Below, in pieces: positions 35,835-45,400 of a DNA stretch of 64,000 nucleotides (positions within the stretch are counted from its first letter, which is position 1; the number at the start of each line of letters is the position of its first letter). The notes below the pieces were generated by a model that was not told where the DNA came from, did not search any database, and was given only the letters and a program-made list of their open reading frames with translations. The DNA comes from Nitratireductor sp. B36 (GTDB taxonomy: Bacteria; Pseudomonadota; Alphaproteobacteria; Rhizobiales; Rhizobiaceae): positions 1 to 64,000 of the forward strand of contig NZ_JACKZY010000002.1 of assembly GCF_020833685.1 (NCBI RefSeq), given 5' to 3'. The translations under genes and the position numbers were made by a program.

Positions 35835-36686
35835 ATGACGGACACGACCATGGCAGACATGAAACCCAGCACTCCTTCCGGGCTGGTGCATCCGGTTGGC
35901 GAGGTGAACGCCACGGGCGCCTCGATCCATGCCAAGGGGCTGACAAAAGTCTTCGGAAGCGGGGAAAACGCATTCCACGCGCTCGGGCCCATTGATCTGG
36001 ATATAAAGCCGGGGGAGTTCGTTTCCATCATCGGACCCTCCGGCTGCGGAAAGAGCACGACCATGCTTCTCGTCACCGGGCTGGAACCACCGAGTGCCGG
36101 TTCGGTGGAGATCGACGGGAAACCGCTTACGGCACCTATTTCGGAGATCGGGATCGTCTTTCAAGATCATCTGCTTCTGGATTTTCGCACTGCCATCAAC
36201 AATGTCATGCTGCAGCAGGAGATCAGGGGGCTCGATAAGGCCAAGTTTAGAGAACGGGCTGATGCGCTGTTTGCGCGGCTCGGTCTCACAGGAGCGGAAA
36301 ACCGGTATCCGTGGCAGCTCTCCGGCGGTATGCGTCAACGCGTTTCCATTGCGCGGGCACTCGTTCACGATCCCTCGATGCTGCTGATGGACGAGCCTTT
36401 CGGCGCGCTCGACGCGATCACACGCACCCAGATCCGGCATGATCTGGAAATGCTTTGGCTCGAAACACGCAAGACGGTGCTGTTCATCACCCACTCCATT
36501 GAGGAGGCGGTTGGGCTTTCGGATCGTGTACTGGTCATGTCGAAGAGCCCCGGCACCATCGTCGAGGAGATTGTCATCGATCTGCCGCGTCCGCGTCCGG
36601 CGCATCTGGGCGAGTATCCCGAGTTCTCGAAATATGCCGAAAGAATCTATCGGATCTTCGAGAAACTCGGCGTTTACAAATTCTAG
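35835..36686 (+). CDS. ABC importer ATPase (SsuB/TauB type)
   Basis: A 283-residue ATPase with Walker A GPSGCGKST, Q-loop FQDHLLLDF, signature LSGGMRQR, Walker B LLMDEPFGALD and switch His in FITHS. It completes the four-gene importer. An N-terminal extension of about 30 residues precedes the core. It lies 9 bases before the TIM-barrel enzyme gene. Confidence 0.92.
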   Translation: MTDTTMADMKPSTPSGLVHPVGEVNATGASIHAKGLTKVFGSGENAFHALGPIDLDIKPGEFVSIIGPSGCGKSTTMLLVTGLEPPSAGSVEIDGKPLTAPISEIGIVFQDHLLLDFRTAINNVMLQQEIRGLDKAKFRERADALFARLGLTGAENRYPWQLSGGMRQRVSIARALVHDPSMLLMDEPFGALDAITRTQIRHDLEMLWLETRKTVLFITHSIEEAVGLSDRVLVMSKSPGTIVEEIVIDLPRPRPAHLGEYPEFSKYAERIYRIFEKLGVYKF

Positions 36687-36695
36687 CGCGGCGTC

Positions 36696-37550
36696 ATGGT
36701 CGAAGCTTTGCAATTGCCCGAGTTCATCTTCAATGAAGCGACCATCCGCGAGAAGTGGGGCCTGGAGCCGTTTCTCGAAGGATGTGCGCAGCGCGGTCTG
36801 TCGCGCGCCTCCTTATGGGGTGATGAAATCGAAAAGGTCGGCCTCCGGGAGGCGCGGCGTATGCTGTCCCGCACGGGGGTATCAACTTTCGGCTTCAATC
36901 GGGCCGGGCCTCTCCTGGGAACGGAAGGGGCCGGGCGCGCGGAATCCCTTGATCGCGCGCGTCGCGCAGTGGACATGGCTGCCGAGCTTTCAGCCGACCA
37001 TGTCCTTGTCTTCTCGGGAGGGCTCCCGCACGGCAGCCGCGATCTTGCTGCGGCTCGGGGCGAGGTGGAGGAGACGATCGGGATGCTCCTCGATCATGCC
37101 CGCTCCGTTGGCATGACCCTTGCGCTGGAGCCGCTGCATCCCATGGTCGCCGGTGACAGGGCGGTGATTTTGACCCTCGGTCATGCCAATCGACTCTGTG
37201 ATCAGCTGGGCGACGGGATCGGCATCGTGGCGGACGCCTATCACATTTGGTGGGATGAGCGCCTGGAGGTCGAACTCGCACGCGCCGGTTCTGCCGGCAG
37301 GATACTGGGCTTCCACGTCAGCGACTGGCTGGTGCCGACGAAACACGTTCTGCGTGATCGGGGTATGATGGGTGATGGCATCATCGATCTGGCCGGCATG
37401 TGGCGCCAGGTGCAGAGAGCCGGCTATGCCGGCCCGATCGAGATCGAGATATTCTCCGATCGCTGGTGGGGCGAAGATCCTGATCTGGTGCTCGATACGG
37501 CGCTTGCCCGATGCCGGAACATATTTTCCGGGGGGATGATCACATCATGA
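36696..37550 (+). CDS. Sugar phosphate isomerase/epimerase-like TIM barrel enzyme
   Basis: A 284-residue AP-endonuclease-2 family TIM barrel. Likely metal ligands are Glu in LALEPLHP, Asp and His in VADAYHIWWDE, His in GFHVSDW and Glu in IEIEIFSD. Members include 2-keto-myo-inositol dehydratase, hydroxypyruvate isomerase and 3-dehydroshikimate dehydratase. Coupled to an AroE-like gene (ATGA overlap), it may act on a dehydroshikimate- or ketoinositol-like intermediate. This is an inference. Confidence 0.78.
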   Translation: MVEALQLPEFIFNEATIREKWGLEPFLEGCAQRGLSRASLWGDEIEKVGLREARRMLSRTGVSTFGFNRAGPLLGTEGAGRAESLDRARRAVDMAAELSADHVLVFSGGLPHGSRDLAAARGEVEETIGMLLDHARSVGMTLALEPLHPMVAGDRAVILTLGHANRLCDQLGDGIGIVADAYHIWWDERLEVELARAGSAGRILGFHVSDWLVPTKHVLRDRGMMGDGIIDLAGMWRQVQRAGYAGPIEIEIFSDRWWGEDPDLVLDTALARCRNIFSGGMITS

Positions 37551-38371
37551 GCGACAGCATTCCAAATCTGGGCGGTGGATCGCGCGTCTATGCGGTGTTC
37601 GGCGATCCTGTGGCTCAGGTGCAGACACCCACTCTCATCAATCCGCTTTTTGCCGCAAGGAGCCTTGATCTCTACGCCGTTCCGTTTCATGTCACCCGGG
37701 AAAATTTCGAGGCCGCATGGGGCGTTTTCGCAGCGATGGACAATGTGGCCGGCATCGGCGTGACCGTGCCGCACAAGATTGCAGCGGCTCGTTTGTGTGA
37801 CGAACTGACACCGGCCGCTGAGGCCGTCGGCGCAGTGAATTCCATTCAGCGACGAAGCGACGGCTCCATGTATGGTGCGCTTTTCGACGGGCTGGGTTTC
37901 GTGCGTGGATTGGCCGCCAATCGCAGCCGTCTGGCGGGAGCGTCGGTTATGCTCGTCGGCGCTGGCGGGGCGGGACGTGCCATCGCCCATGCCTTGTGCG
38001 GTGAGCAGATCGGCCGGCTCTCCGTGATCGACCTCGATGAGGATGCACTGCAATTCACCATCGGCATGGTCAATCGGGAGATCGGTGGGCCGGTGGTGCA
38101 ACGCGGCTCCAGCGATCTGGCGGGTATCGATGTGCTGATCAACGCAACGCCGATCGGGCTGAAATCCGCAGACGCCTTTCCTGTCGATCTCCGGGATTTG
38201 AACTCTGAAATGCTGGTGGCCGACATTGCCGCCTTGGCGCGGGACACCGAATTGCTGAAGCTCGCGCGGGAGCGTGGCGCGGCTACAAGCGATGGCCGTG
38301 ACATGCTTGAGGCGCAGATCGCGCTGATCGGTGGCTTCGCGGCCGGGCAGGATGCTGGAGCACCGCTCTGA
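37547..38371 (+). CDS. AroE-like dehydrogenase 1 with altered substrate motif
   Basis: A 274-residue protein of the shikimate/quinate dehydrogenase fold. The catalytic Lys lies in GVTVPHK, the NAD(P) site is GAGGAGRA, and Asn and Asp are seen in VGAVNS and DGLGF. Where AroE has a Ser-x-Ser-Pro shikimate-binding motif, this protein has V25-Q26-T27-P28, so shikimate is probably not the substrate. It is coupled by ATGA to the TIM-barrel gene and converges on a paralogue. It is likely an oxidoreductase of a related cyclic acid in the catabolic pathway. Confidence 0.85.
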   Translation: MSDSIPNLGGGSRVYAVFGDPVAQVQTPTLINPLFAARSLDLYAVPFHVTRENFEAAWGVFAAMDNVAGIGVTVPHKIAAARLCDELTPAAEAVGAVNSIQRRSDGSMYGALFDGLGFVRGLAANRSRLAGASVMLVGAGGAGRAIAHALCGEQIGRLSVIDLDEDALQFTIGMVNREIGGPVVQRGSSDLAGIDVLINATPIGLKSADAFPVDLRDLNSEMLVADIAALARDTELLKLARERGAATSDGRDMLEAQIALIGGFAAGQDAGAPL

Positions 38372-38398
38372 GATAGGGTTTCGGTCGTTGCCCGTTTG

Positions 38399-39211
38399 TT
38401 AAGCGGCCATGTGAGCCGCAATGAGATCGATCTGCCCGTGGATCATGTGAATGCCTGAATGGATTTGCGCACCCCGCCTGCGCGCGGCCTCGAGCAGAGG
38501 TGTCACCTCCGGCTTGGCGATGACCTCGGCGATCAGCATCGTCTCGTCGATCAGACCTGCATCGAAGGGGTGTGGGTCGCTCGCCGAAAGGCCGAGCGAC
38601 GTCGCGTTTATGACGATCAGGCCCGATGCGGTATGCGTTTGGCCGGACATTTCGGCGCGTGCGAAAGACCGCCCAGCGACGCGGTTCACAGCCTCTGCCA
38701 GTTCCTCGGCTTTTTGTCGGGTGCGGTTTGCGATGATCAGGGATGCGGCGCCTTCCTCGGCGAGCGCGAACGCTATCGCGATCGCTGCCCCGCCGGCGCC
38801 GATCATGAGGCAATGCCTACCGGTCACCGTATGGCCCTGGCGCTTCAAGCCGCGAACAAAACCCTTGCCGTCAAACTGGTAGCCCTTGAAGGAGCCGTCG
38901 GTTTCCCGCCGCACGAGATTGACCGCTCCGACCCGCTCGGCGAGAGGGTCCAGGCTGTCACAGAGCGGGAGCGCGGCCTGCTTGTGCGGAAGGGTGATAC
39001 CGAAACCGATCAGGTTTCTGAGAGCCTTGAGCCCCGCCCATGCGGTCTCCAGCTCCTGCGCACCGATATGGAGGGGGAGGCACACAATGTTCGCCCCACG
39101 GGCCGCAAAGATGGGGTTGATCGCCGTCGGGGTCATCACCTGGGCGATGGGGTCGCCAATAACACCCATGATCTTCGTCGAGCCGTCGATCGTAGCGGGA
39201 AGATCTACCAT
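38399..39211 (-). CDS. AroE-like dehydrogenase 2 with altered substrate motif
   Basis: A 270-residue paralogue of the preceding gene, on the opposite strand. It has ITLPHK with the catalytic Lys, GAGGAAIA for the dinucleotide, VGAVN and DGKGF. The substrate motif reads V25-M26-T27-P28, at the same residue numbers as in copy 1. GGGAGGAA precedes ATG 39211. The gene overlaps the FG-GAP gene stop by seven bases, so both are co-transcribed. Its homology starts at 39211 although the frame is open to 39598. Confidence 0.85.
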   Translation of the reverse strand: MVDLPATIDGSTKIMGVIGDPIAQVMTPTAINPIFAARGANIVCLPLHIGAQELETAWAGLKALRNLIGFGITLPHKQAALPLCDSLDPLAERVGAVNLVRRETDGSFKGYQFDGKGFVRGLKRQGHTVTGRHCLMIGAGGAAIAIAFALAEEGAASLIIANRTRQKAEELAEAVNRVAGRSFARAEMSGQTHTASGLIVINATSLGLSASDPHPFDAGLIDETMLIAEVIAKPEVTPLLEAARRRGAQIHSGIHMIHGQIDLIAAHMAA

Positions 39212-41175
39212 GAGAGTTCCTCCCGTTTCAGCCATACGAGACTGCCATCTTCCACGCCAACCACGAGGCCGAGCTTGCCGCTTCCATCCCAGTCCACGGC
39301 TTCCGGTGAAGCGACGTGCATGGCCATCTGGATGGTTTCGCCGCGAAACTTGAACGCTTTTGGAAAAGCGAAAACCGGCTTGTCGTTGGAGCCAATGTTC
39401 TCCAGCAGAAAGATGCCAGCCTGGCCGGTCGTGTTGCGTGGCTGGCCGGTCGGGCCGGGGGGCACGGACGCACGCGCGTGTGTCCCGATAATGAGATCGA
39501 TCCGTCCATCGCCGGTCCAGTCCACGGCACAGAGTTTCACGCGGCCGCGCCCGCCGCCCACATCCTGGGTGAAACGCATTTGCGCGCCGTCCTCCCATTG
39601 CAGATGCCGTTTGTCGGCAAGTTCCGTGTCTGTTGCGCGGCGGAAATCCGACAACACGCCATCCTCGTCGAGTGCGAGGTAGTGGAGCTGGCCGTTGCCC
39701 ATCCAGTCAACCACGGCCGGTCGCACTCGCCAGACGGTTTTCAGTGGCTTGCCCTGCCAGATCAAGGGGCGTGGCGCTTCGAAACGGGGAGGCACGGAAC
39801 CACCGTCATTGCGGTAGAAATTGTGCGCGCCGTTGACGTCGCTGACAAGCAGGTCCGGCAATCCGTCGCCATCCCAATCGGCGATGGTGGGGCAGGAATA
39901 GCCGAACATTTTCTCCGAAGGCCCCTGTATGGAGCCGGTCAGACCGGCGGCGATGCGCACGGGCTCGCCGCCCGCTTCGATCATCACTTCCCGCGCGAGC
40001 GCGGGCGCACCATTTGGGCCAAGGTTCTCGTAGAACAGAAGCTCGCCGGTGCTGTTGCCGACCACAAGATCGGGCAGGCCATTGCCTGTGAAATCGTGAG
40101 CCGCGGGTGAGGGCAGAACGCCGGCGTGTATCGATGGCTCTGTGCCCTCGACACGTCCGATCTTTTGAAAGGCTGGCCGCCCGTCAGCGCCGGAGCCGGT
40201 GTTCCGAAGAAATGTGACATAACCATCTTCCGCGCCAACCAGAATATCGAGACGCCCGTCGCCATCCCAGTCGACGGCGCAAGGCAGATGAATGCATTGG
40301 TCCAGAAGCACCGGTTCGCCGGCGGCGTCGGCGACAAGCGTGGGTTGTTCAAAGGTGAAAGGGCCGGTCTGATCGGCGAAATGCAGGATGTTCCAGAATT
40401 CGCCACACACGAGGGCGGTGCGCCCCTCACCGGAAAAACCGCCGAAGGCTGGTGCACATTGACCATACACCTCCAGCGGGGTCTCACCCCCGATGATCGG
40501 TCTGCCGCGGCCTAACACGGGCGCGCTCAGAGTGCCCGTGTTCTTGAATGCATAGAGGAACCCGCGTAGCGGCCCACCCAGCCAGCGACCCGCCGCATCA
40601 TAGGCGCGGTAGCCCACATCGTTCCATTCCAGCCCGTTCGGCCAGTAGTCATCCCATGAATCCGTGCCCACGACGAGTTCGGGAACACCATCGCCGTCAA
40701 TGTCATGGAAGCGGGCCATGTGAAAATACTCGTTGCCTTTGACCCAGTCCGCTTCCAGATCCAGCGCGACCGGATCACCAAAACGCGGCTCGCGCGCAGT
40801 GCCAATGTTGGGAAACAGATAAATCTGCCGCCGCATGCGTGACACGGAGAGGAGATGAAAGCGGTCGCCATCGGGCACTGCGGTGACATAGCCGCGCACA
40901 CCTTCGACAATCTGTTCGCGCCCGAGAAGGGGCGTACCATCCGGCTTCGTCCCGATTTGCTGATAAAGAAAAACGCGTCCCTCATAGCATGTATCCCAAC
41001 TGGACAGGAGGAGGTCGCGTCCGCCATCGCCATCCCAGTCGACCACGTCGACGCAGGTGATGATACGGCCCGCGACCGGTGCCGAAGTCACATCGGGATC
41101 ATAGCGAATGGCCTGCTCCACATAAGTCGGGCCGGTCCAGACAGACGCGTCATCCTCCCATCGGGTCACGCTCAA
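39205..41175 (-). CDS. FG-GAP/VCBS repeat protein without signal peptide
   Basis: This 656-residue protein has about eight beta-propeller-type repeats with DxDGDG calcium-binding loops (such as DWDGDGGRDLLL, DIDGDGVPELVVG, DWDGDGRLDILVG and DWTGDGRIDLIIG). Such repeats are normally exported, but none of the possible starts gives a signal peptide. TTG 41175 has GGAGGAG seven bases upstream and fits the first repeat. The longer frame to 41475 runs across the control region. Its function is unknown. It shares the transcript with AroE-like gene 2 and starts next to an IclR-type site. Confidence 0.82.
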   Translation of the reverse strand: MSVTRWEDDASVWTGPTYVEQAIRYDPDVTSAPVAGRIITCVDVVDWDGDGGRDLLLSSWDTCYEGRVFLYQQIGTKPDGTPLLGREQIVEGVRGYVTAVPDGDRFHLLSVSRMRRQIYLFPNIGTAREPRFGDPVALDLEADWVKGNEYFHMARFHDIDGDGVPELVVGTDSWDDYWPNGLEWNDVGYRAYDAAGRWLGGPLRGFLYAFKNTGTLSAPVLGRGRPIIGGETPLEVYGQCAPAFGGFSGEGRTALVCGEFWNILHFADQTGPFTFEQPTLVADAAGEPVLLDQCIHLPCAVDWDGDGRLDILVGAEDGYVTFLRNTGSGADGRPAFQKIGRVEGTEPSIHAGVLPSPAAHDFTGNGLPDLVVGNSTGELLFYENLGPNGAPALAREVMIEAGGEPVRIAAGLTGSIQGPSEKMFGYSCPTIADWDGDGLPDLLVSDVNGAHNFYRNDGGSVPPRFEAPRPLIWQGKPLKTVWRVRPAVVDWMGNGQLHYLALDEDGVLSDFRRATDTELADKRHLQWEDGAQMRFTQDVGGGRGRVKLCAVDWTGDGRIDLIIGTHARASVPPGPTGQPRNTTGQAGIFLLENIGSNDKPVFAFPKAFKFRGETIQMAMHVASPEAVDWDGSGKLGLVVGVEDGSLVWLKREELSW

Positions 41176-41193
41176 GATGCTTCTCCTCCGTTT

Positions 41194-41210
41194 TTGGAAT
41201 CCTATTCCAA
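41194..41210. promoter_or_regulatory. Putative IclR operator between FG-GAP and DHDPS genes
   Basis: TTGGAATCCTATTCCAA is a 7-base inverted repeat with a 3-base spacer, the same spacing as at 32197. It lies between two divergent genes, 19 bases from the FG-GAP start. TATCAT at 41221 may be the -10 element for the plus-strand gene. Confidence 0.7.
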
Positions 41211-41262
41211 TTTCATTTCGTATCATATAGCGTGGCAAATGAAACCTGCAGATGGGCAAGAA

Positions 41263-42192
41263 ATGAAAATTGAGATTGATGGCCTCGTGCCGGTGATGCT
41301 CACGCCGTTCACGGCGACCGACAGTATCGACCAGGATGGTCTCGCACGGCTGACCGACTGGTATATTGAAGGCGGTGCACAGACCTTGTTCGCGGTCTGC
41401 CAGTCGAGTGAGATGCAGAAGCTGCAACTGGACGAACGCGTCATGCTGGCGCGCCGCACACTCGAATACGCGCATGGGCGGCTGCCGGTAATTGCTTCAG
41501 GGCACATATCCGAGGCGTTGGATGACCAGCTCACCGAGCTAAAGGCGATGGCAGAAACGGGGGTCGATGCGCTGGTTCTGGTCACCAACAGGCTGGATCC
41601 CAACAATGCTGGCTTCGAGGCTTTCCGGAATGCGCTTGAGGCAATCCTGCAAGCCTTGCCAGACGATCTGCCGCTCGGGCTCTACGAATGTCCTGCTCCG
41701 TATCGCCGCCTGCTCAGTGATGACGAGTTGAAGCTGTGTCTGGATACAGGCCGCTTTGCCGTGCTCAAGGATGTCAGTTGCGATCTGCCGACGGTGGCCC
41801 GCCGCGCTGCGATGACTGCGGGGACGTCCTTTGCCATCGTCAATGCCAATGCAGCGATTGCGCTTGCCGCCATGCGTGCCGGGTCACGCGGCTTTGGTGG
41901 CGTCTTTGGCAATTTCCATCCGGATCTCTATGCTTGGCTGTACGAGCATAAGGACGAGGATACGGAACTGGTGCGTGATCTTGCGGTTTTTCTCGCACTG
42001 GCCGGAATGGCTGAGGGGATGGGATATCCAAAGCTGGCCAAGCTATGGCATCTGAGGATGGGAACCTTTGCGAGTGCTCATTCCCGCGTGGTGGACTACG
42101 ACCCTCTGGAGCGGCATTGGGCCGCCGCTGATCTGCTCGATCATATCGAGCGGGGCACGGAGCGTTTCCGTTCCAGGATTGCAGCAGCCTGA
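41263..42192 (+). CDS. DHDPS/NanA-family aldolase or dehydratase
   Basis: A 309-residue TIM-barrel lyase of the dihydrodipicolinate synthase family. The barrel start GLVPVMLTPF, the Tyr in LGLYECPAPY and the Schiff-base Lys in AVLKDVS are visible. The typical GTTGE substrate motif reads CQSSE, so its ligand differs from that of DapA. It may cleave a 2-keto acid made by the pathway. ATG 41263 is chosen. An in-frame ATG at 41239 would leave almost no leader after the apparent -10 element. Confidence 0.83.
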   Translation: MKIEIDGLVPVMLTPFTATDSIDQDGLARLTDWYIEGGAQTLFAVCQSSEMQKLQLDERVMLARRTLEYAHGRLPVIASGHISEALDDQLTELKAMAETGVDALVLVTNRLDPNNAGFEAFRNALEAILQALPDDLPLGLYECPAPYRRLLSDDELKLCLDTGRFAVLKDVSCDLPTVARRAAMTAGTSFAIVNANAAIALAAMRAGSRGFGGVFGNFHPDLYAWLYEHKDEDTELVRDLAVFLALAGMAEGMGYPKLAKLWHLRMGTFASAHSRVVDYDPLERHWAAADLLDHIERGTERFRSRIAAA

Positions 42193-42343
42193 AAACCTAA
42201 AAAATCCCACTCCATTCTCGCCCGGTGAGGGGCGGCTGGCCGGCAACTGAAACGCCGTTGACGCGAGTAGGTCTCGGGTTCCGCCGCCTTCCGGCGTCAT
42301 TGCCGCTCCAATCCACCGCACCTCATCGCGTAACCGTGTAATG

Positions 42344-42359
42344 TCACCCAAATGGGTGA
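42344..42359. promoter_or_regulatory. Palindrome A, copy 1
   Basis: TCACCCAAATGGGTGA (7-base arms, AA centre) lies about 100 bases before the VWA protein gene. The identical 16-mer is at 50184-50199. The rest of 42193-42450 shows no gene. Confidence 0.6.
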
Positions 42360-42450
42360 GGTGCGGTTGCGAAGCAGGCGATAGTTCTTCTGGGTGTTGG
42401 CCTTTGTCCGCTTTCCCGGCGGGTGAAGGCGCACGAGAATGGAGCCCGGA

Positions 42451-45400
42451 ATGCCTGCCAAATCGTCGTCTCGAAGCGCACCCTTTCAGCGTTTCCTTTT
42501 CCTGATGTGCAATCTCCTGGCATTCGGTCTGCCCACCAATGTGTATGCTCAGGAGGCAGACACCATCGTCGTTTTCGATGGGTCCGGTTCCATGTGGGGG
42601 CAGATCGAAGGCCGCACCAAGATCGAGATTGCGCGTGAGACGCTTTCATCGGTGTTGCGCGAAATAGAACCCTCAAGCCGGATCGGCATGATCGCCTATG
42701 GGCATCGACAGAAAGGTGCTTGTTCGGACATTGAAACGGTGGTTCCGGTGGAGCAGGCTTCCCGGTCCGTGCCTCAGATGATCTCTGTGGCCAATGGTTT
42801 GCAGCCGAAGGGCAAGACACCGCTTTCAGATGCCGTACGGATCGCTGCAAACGAGCTCCGCTTTACCGAAAATGCAGCGACCGTCATTCTTGTCACAGAC
42901 GGTATCGAGACCTGCGATGCCGATCCCTGCGCTCTTGCTTCGGAACTGGAAAATCTGGGCGTTAATTTCACGACGCATGTGGTCGGGTTCGGTCTATCGC
43001 AGGATGAAGGCCGCCAGGTGCAATGTTTGGCCGAGAACACGGGCGGGCTTTACCTTGCCGCCAAGGATGCGGATGAGCTGGGCGAGGCGCTGCGCCGTAC
43101 CGTTGCCAACAATGCCATTTCGCCAAATGAGGACGATTTTGGATCTGAGATCTCACTCGGTCGCCCCATACGATTCATTTTCCGCGATACGGATGCGGGA
43201 GAACAGATCGGTGTGCGCCAATTGAGCGGTGGCCTTGAGCATGCCGATGGGACGCCCGTGGAGAACGCGCAATTTCAACTCGAATATCCTGAAGCAAAGG
43301 GAAACTCTGCGACAGCGGTGCTGGAACCCGGGCAGTATGTGGCAAAACTTCAGCGCGAGGGCGCAGGCGGCAGTGGTTACACGGCGCGTTACGCGTTTGA
43401 AGTGCCGGAGGGAGAGAGCGAGTATCTTGTTGAAGCCAGCCTGTCTGGCAGCCTAACCCTCAATCTGTTCATCAACCCGAATCTGCCATATGTGAAGGGA
43501 GAAGCCTTTCCGACTGCGGTGGGAGGCTCGCGACCGCGTTTCCACTTCGCGATCTATCCGATCGTCGACGGGGCCAAGGCTGAACAGCCTGCCGCAACAA
43601 TTGCTGGCGCTGACGATCTGACCCGCCCGCTGCCGCCGGGTACTTATCTGATACAGGGCAATATCGACAGCGGGACCTCGGTCGAGCGCGTCGTGGAGGT
43701 TAAGCCAGCTCGACCAACCGTTTACGATTTCTCGTTCGACGCCACACGGGTGTTTGTGGATGCTCGTGAAACCGATGGTTCGCCAGTCAAGCGTCAGACG
43801 ACATATTGGTACGACAAAGTGCCTTCGGGGCGAAACTACTGGGTTCACGGTGCGGGTGCCCGCGATGGCGATCTGCAGCCCTTCTACCTCCCGACCGGAG
43901 ACTGGGTCATCAATGTGGGTGGGGAAGGCTATGGAAAACGCCGCAGCGAGCTCGTTGTGACGGTGCCCGGGGACTTCAGGGACCTTCGGCTTGAGGTTGG
44001 CGAGGGCAGGACCCTCACGGAGGCAGAAAAAGCCATGCTTGAAGCGCGTGGCAGCGGTTGTCTGGAAATCCTGCGCGTTGTTCGTGATGGATGTCTGGTC
44101 GAGAAGGCTCAGCTTTCTTCCATTGAGCCCTCGGGAGAGCAACCCGCTGCTTCCGAAACTGTGACCCAGAAGGCCAGCGTTGCTCCTTCGATTATCTTCA
44201 ACAACAGAAGCACAAAGAAAACCGTTCTGTCTTTCCAGGAATCGGATGCAGAGGCGGGCCGCATGATCCTCGGTGATGGCTGGTGTGGGCGTGGTGGTTG
44301 CGCTGCCCGGGATGTCGAGGTCCCTGCAGCGCTCATGGATGCCGTTCGCAACGGACAGACCGCCACTTTCGATCTAAGCGAGAACGCCCTGCGCATCTTC
44401 ACTGCGCCCGGCGGTTTCGAAGACACGTTGACGGTGATTGAGAACCCGGACTCGAACCGGCCCGTCAAAGCCGTGATGGTGCTGGCGCCCGAAGGGCAAA
44501 CGATGGAACCGGGGAAGCCTGTTTCGGAGCACACCGGTGTCCGTCTCGTGTTTGGAGATGCGTTCACCGGGAAACGTTACGTCGTGATCGACTATCCGCC
44601 GGAAGCGGATGGAGCCGCTCGCATCGTGCTTGCTGAAGGCTGGTGCGGACAGGGCCTGGACTGTGCGGGTTCGATCGCTGGCCTGCCCGCAGGCATCATC
44701 GACGCGCTGGAGGAAGGGCGGACACAGACTTTCCAGGACTCCTGGGGGATCGGCACCGTGACCGTCAATCCTGAGGGACAACGCAATTTCATCGAAGTAG
44801 CGGAGAAGGGTAAGTACGGGAAATTCCAGCTGCTGGAGCGCAACGGCTCCGGTACCGGTGACAAAAGCAGCGCCGCCCCTGCACCGTCAGGAAATCAAGC
44901 GGAGGCGTCGCAAGGAAATGCTTCTGGAACCATGTCGCCGCCGGAAGAGGTCTCGCTAGACGATCAGGTCAACAGGGTCTTCGGTGTCTTCAACATCAAT
45001 CAGACGGGCGCGTCGGTGGACGAAGTGGTGGGAAACTACGCGCATGTGGATCAATGTCAGAGAGCGCCGACGGTTATCTGGCCCGACGGGACGATGGCGC
45101 GGAAGCAGTTCGTGCAACCGCAGGGTCCTGACGAAAACCCGTACAAGACGGTTGCTTCCGGGCAATGTCAGATTTCAGGCACCCAGTTCAATTGCTCCAT
45201 CACCGATCGTCAGAATGGTGACGTTCAGAACCTCACCTTCAAGTCCAGGCTTCTGGGAAACAATCATTACGTACTGGAGGTGAAAGACCAGGAGAATAGC
45301 TGGCTTGCTGTTTCCTGTTTCTTCCCCGATGGCGAACTAAGGGCAGACACGGTCATGCCCAATGGAAGGTCCCTGGCCGAGTTGATCATGGAGCGGACGG

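Noticed and set aside
40855-41262. Upstream extension of the DHDPS-family frame
   Set aside because: It runs antisense through the FG-GAP gene and across the operator; family similarity starts at 41263.
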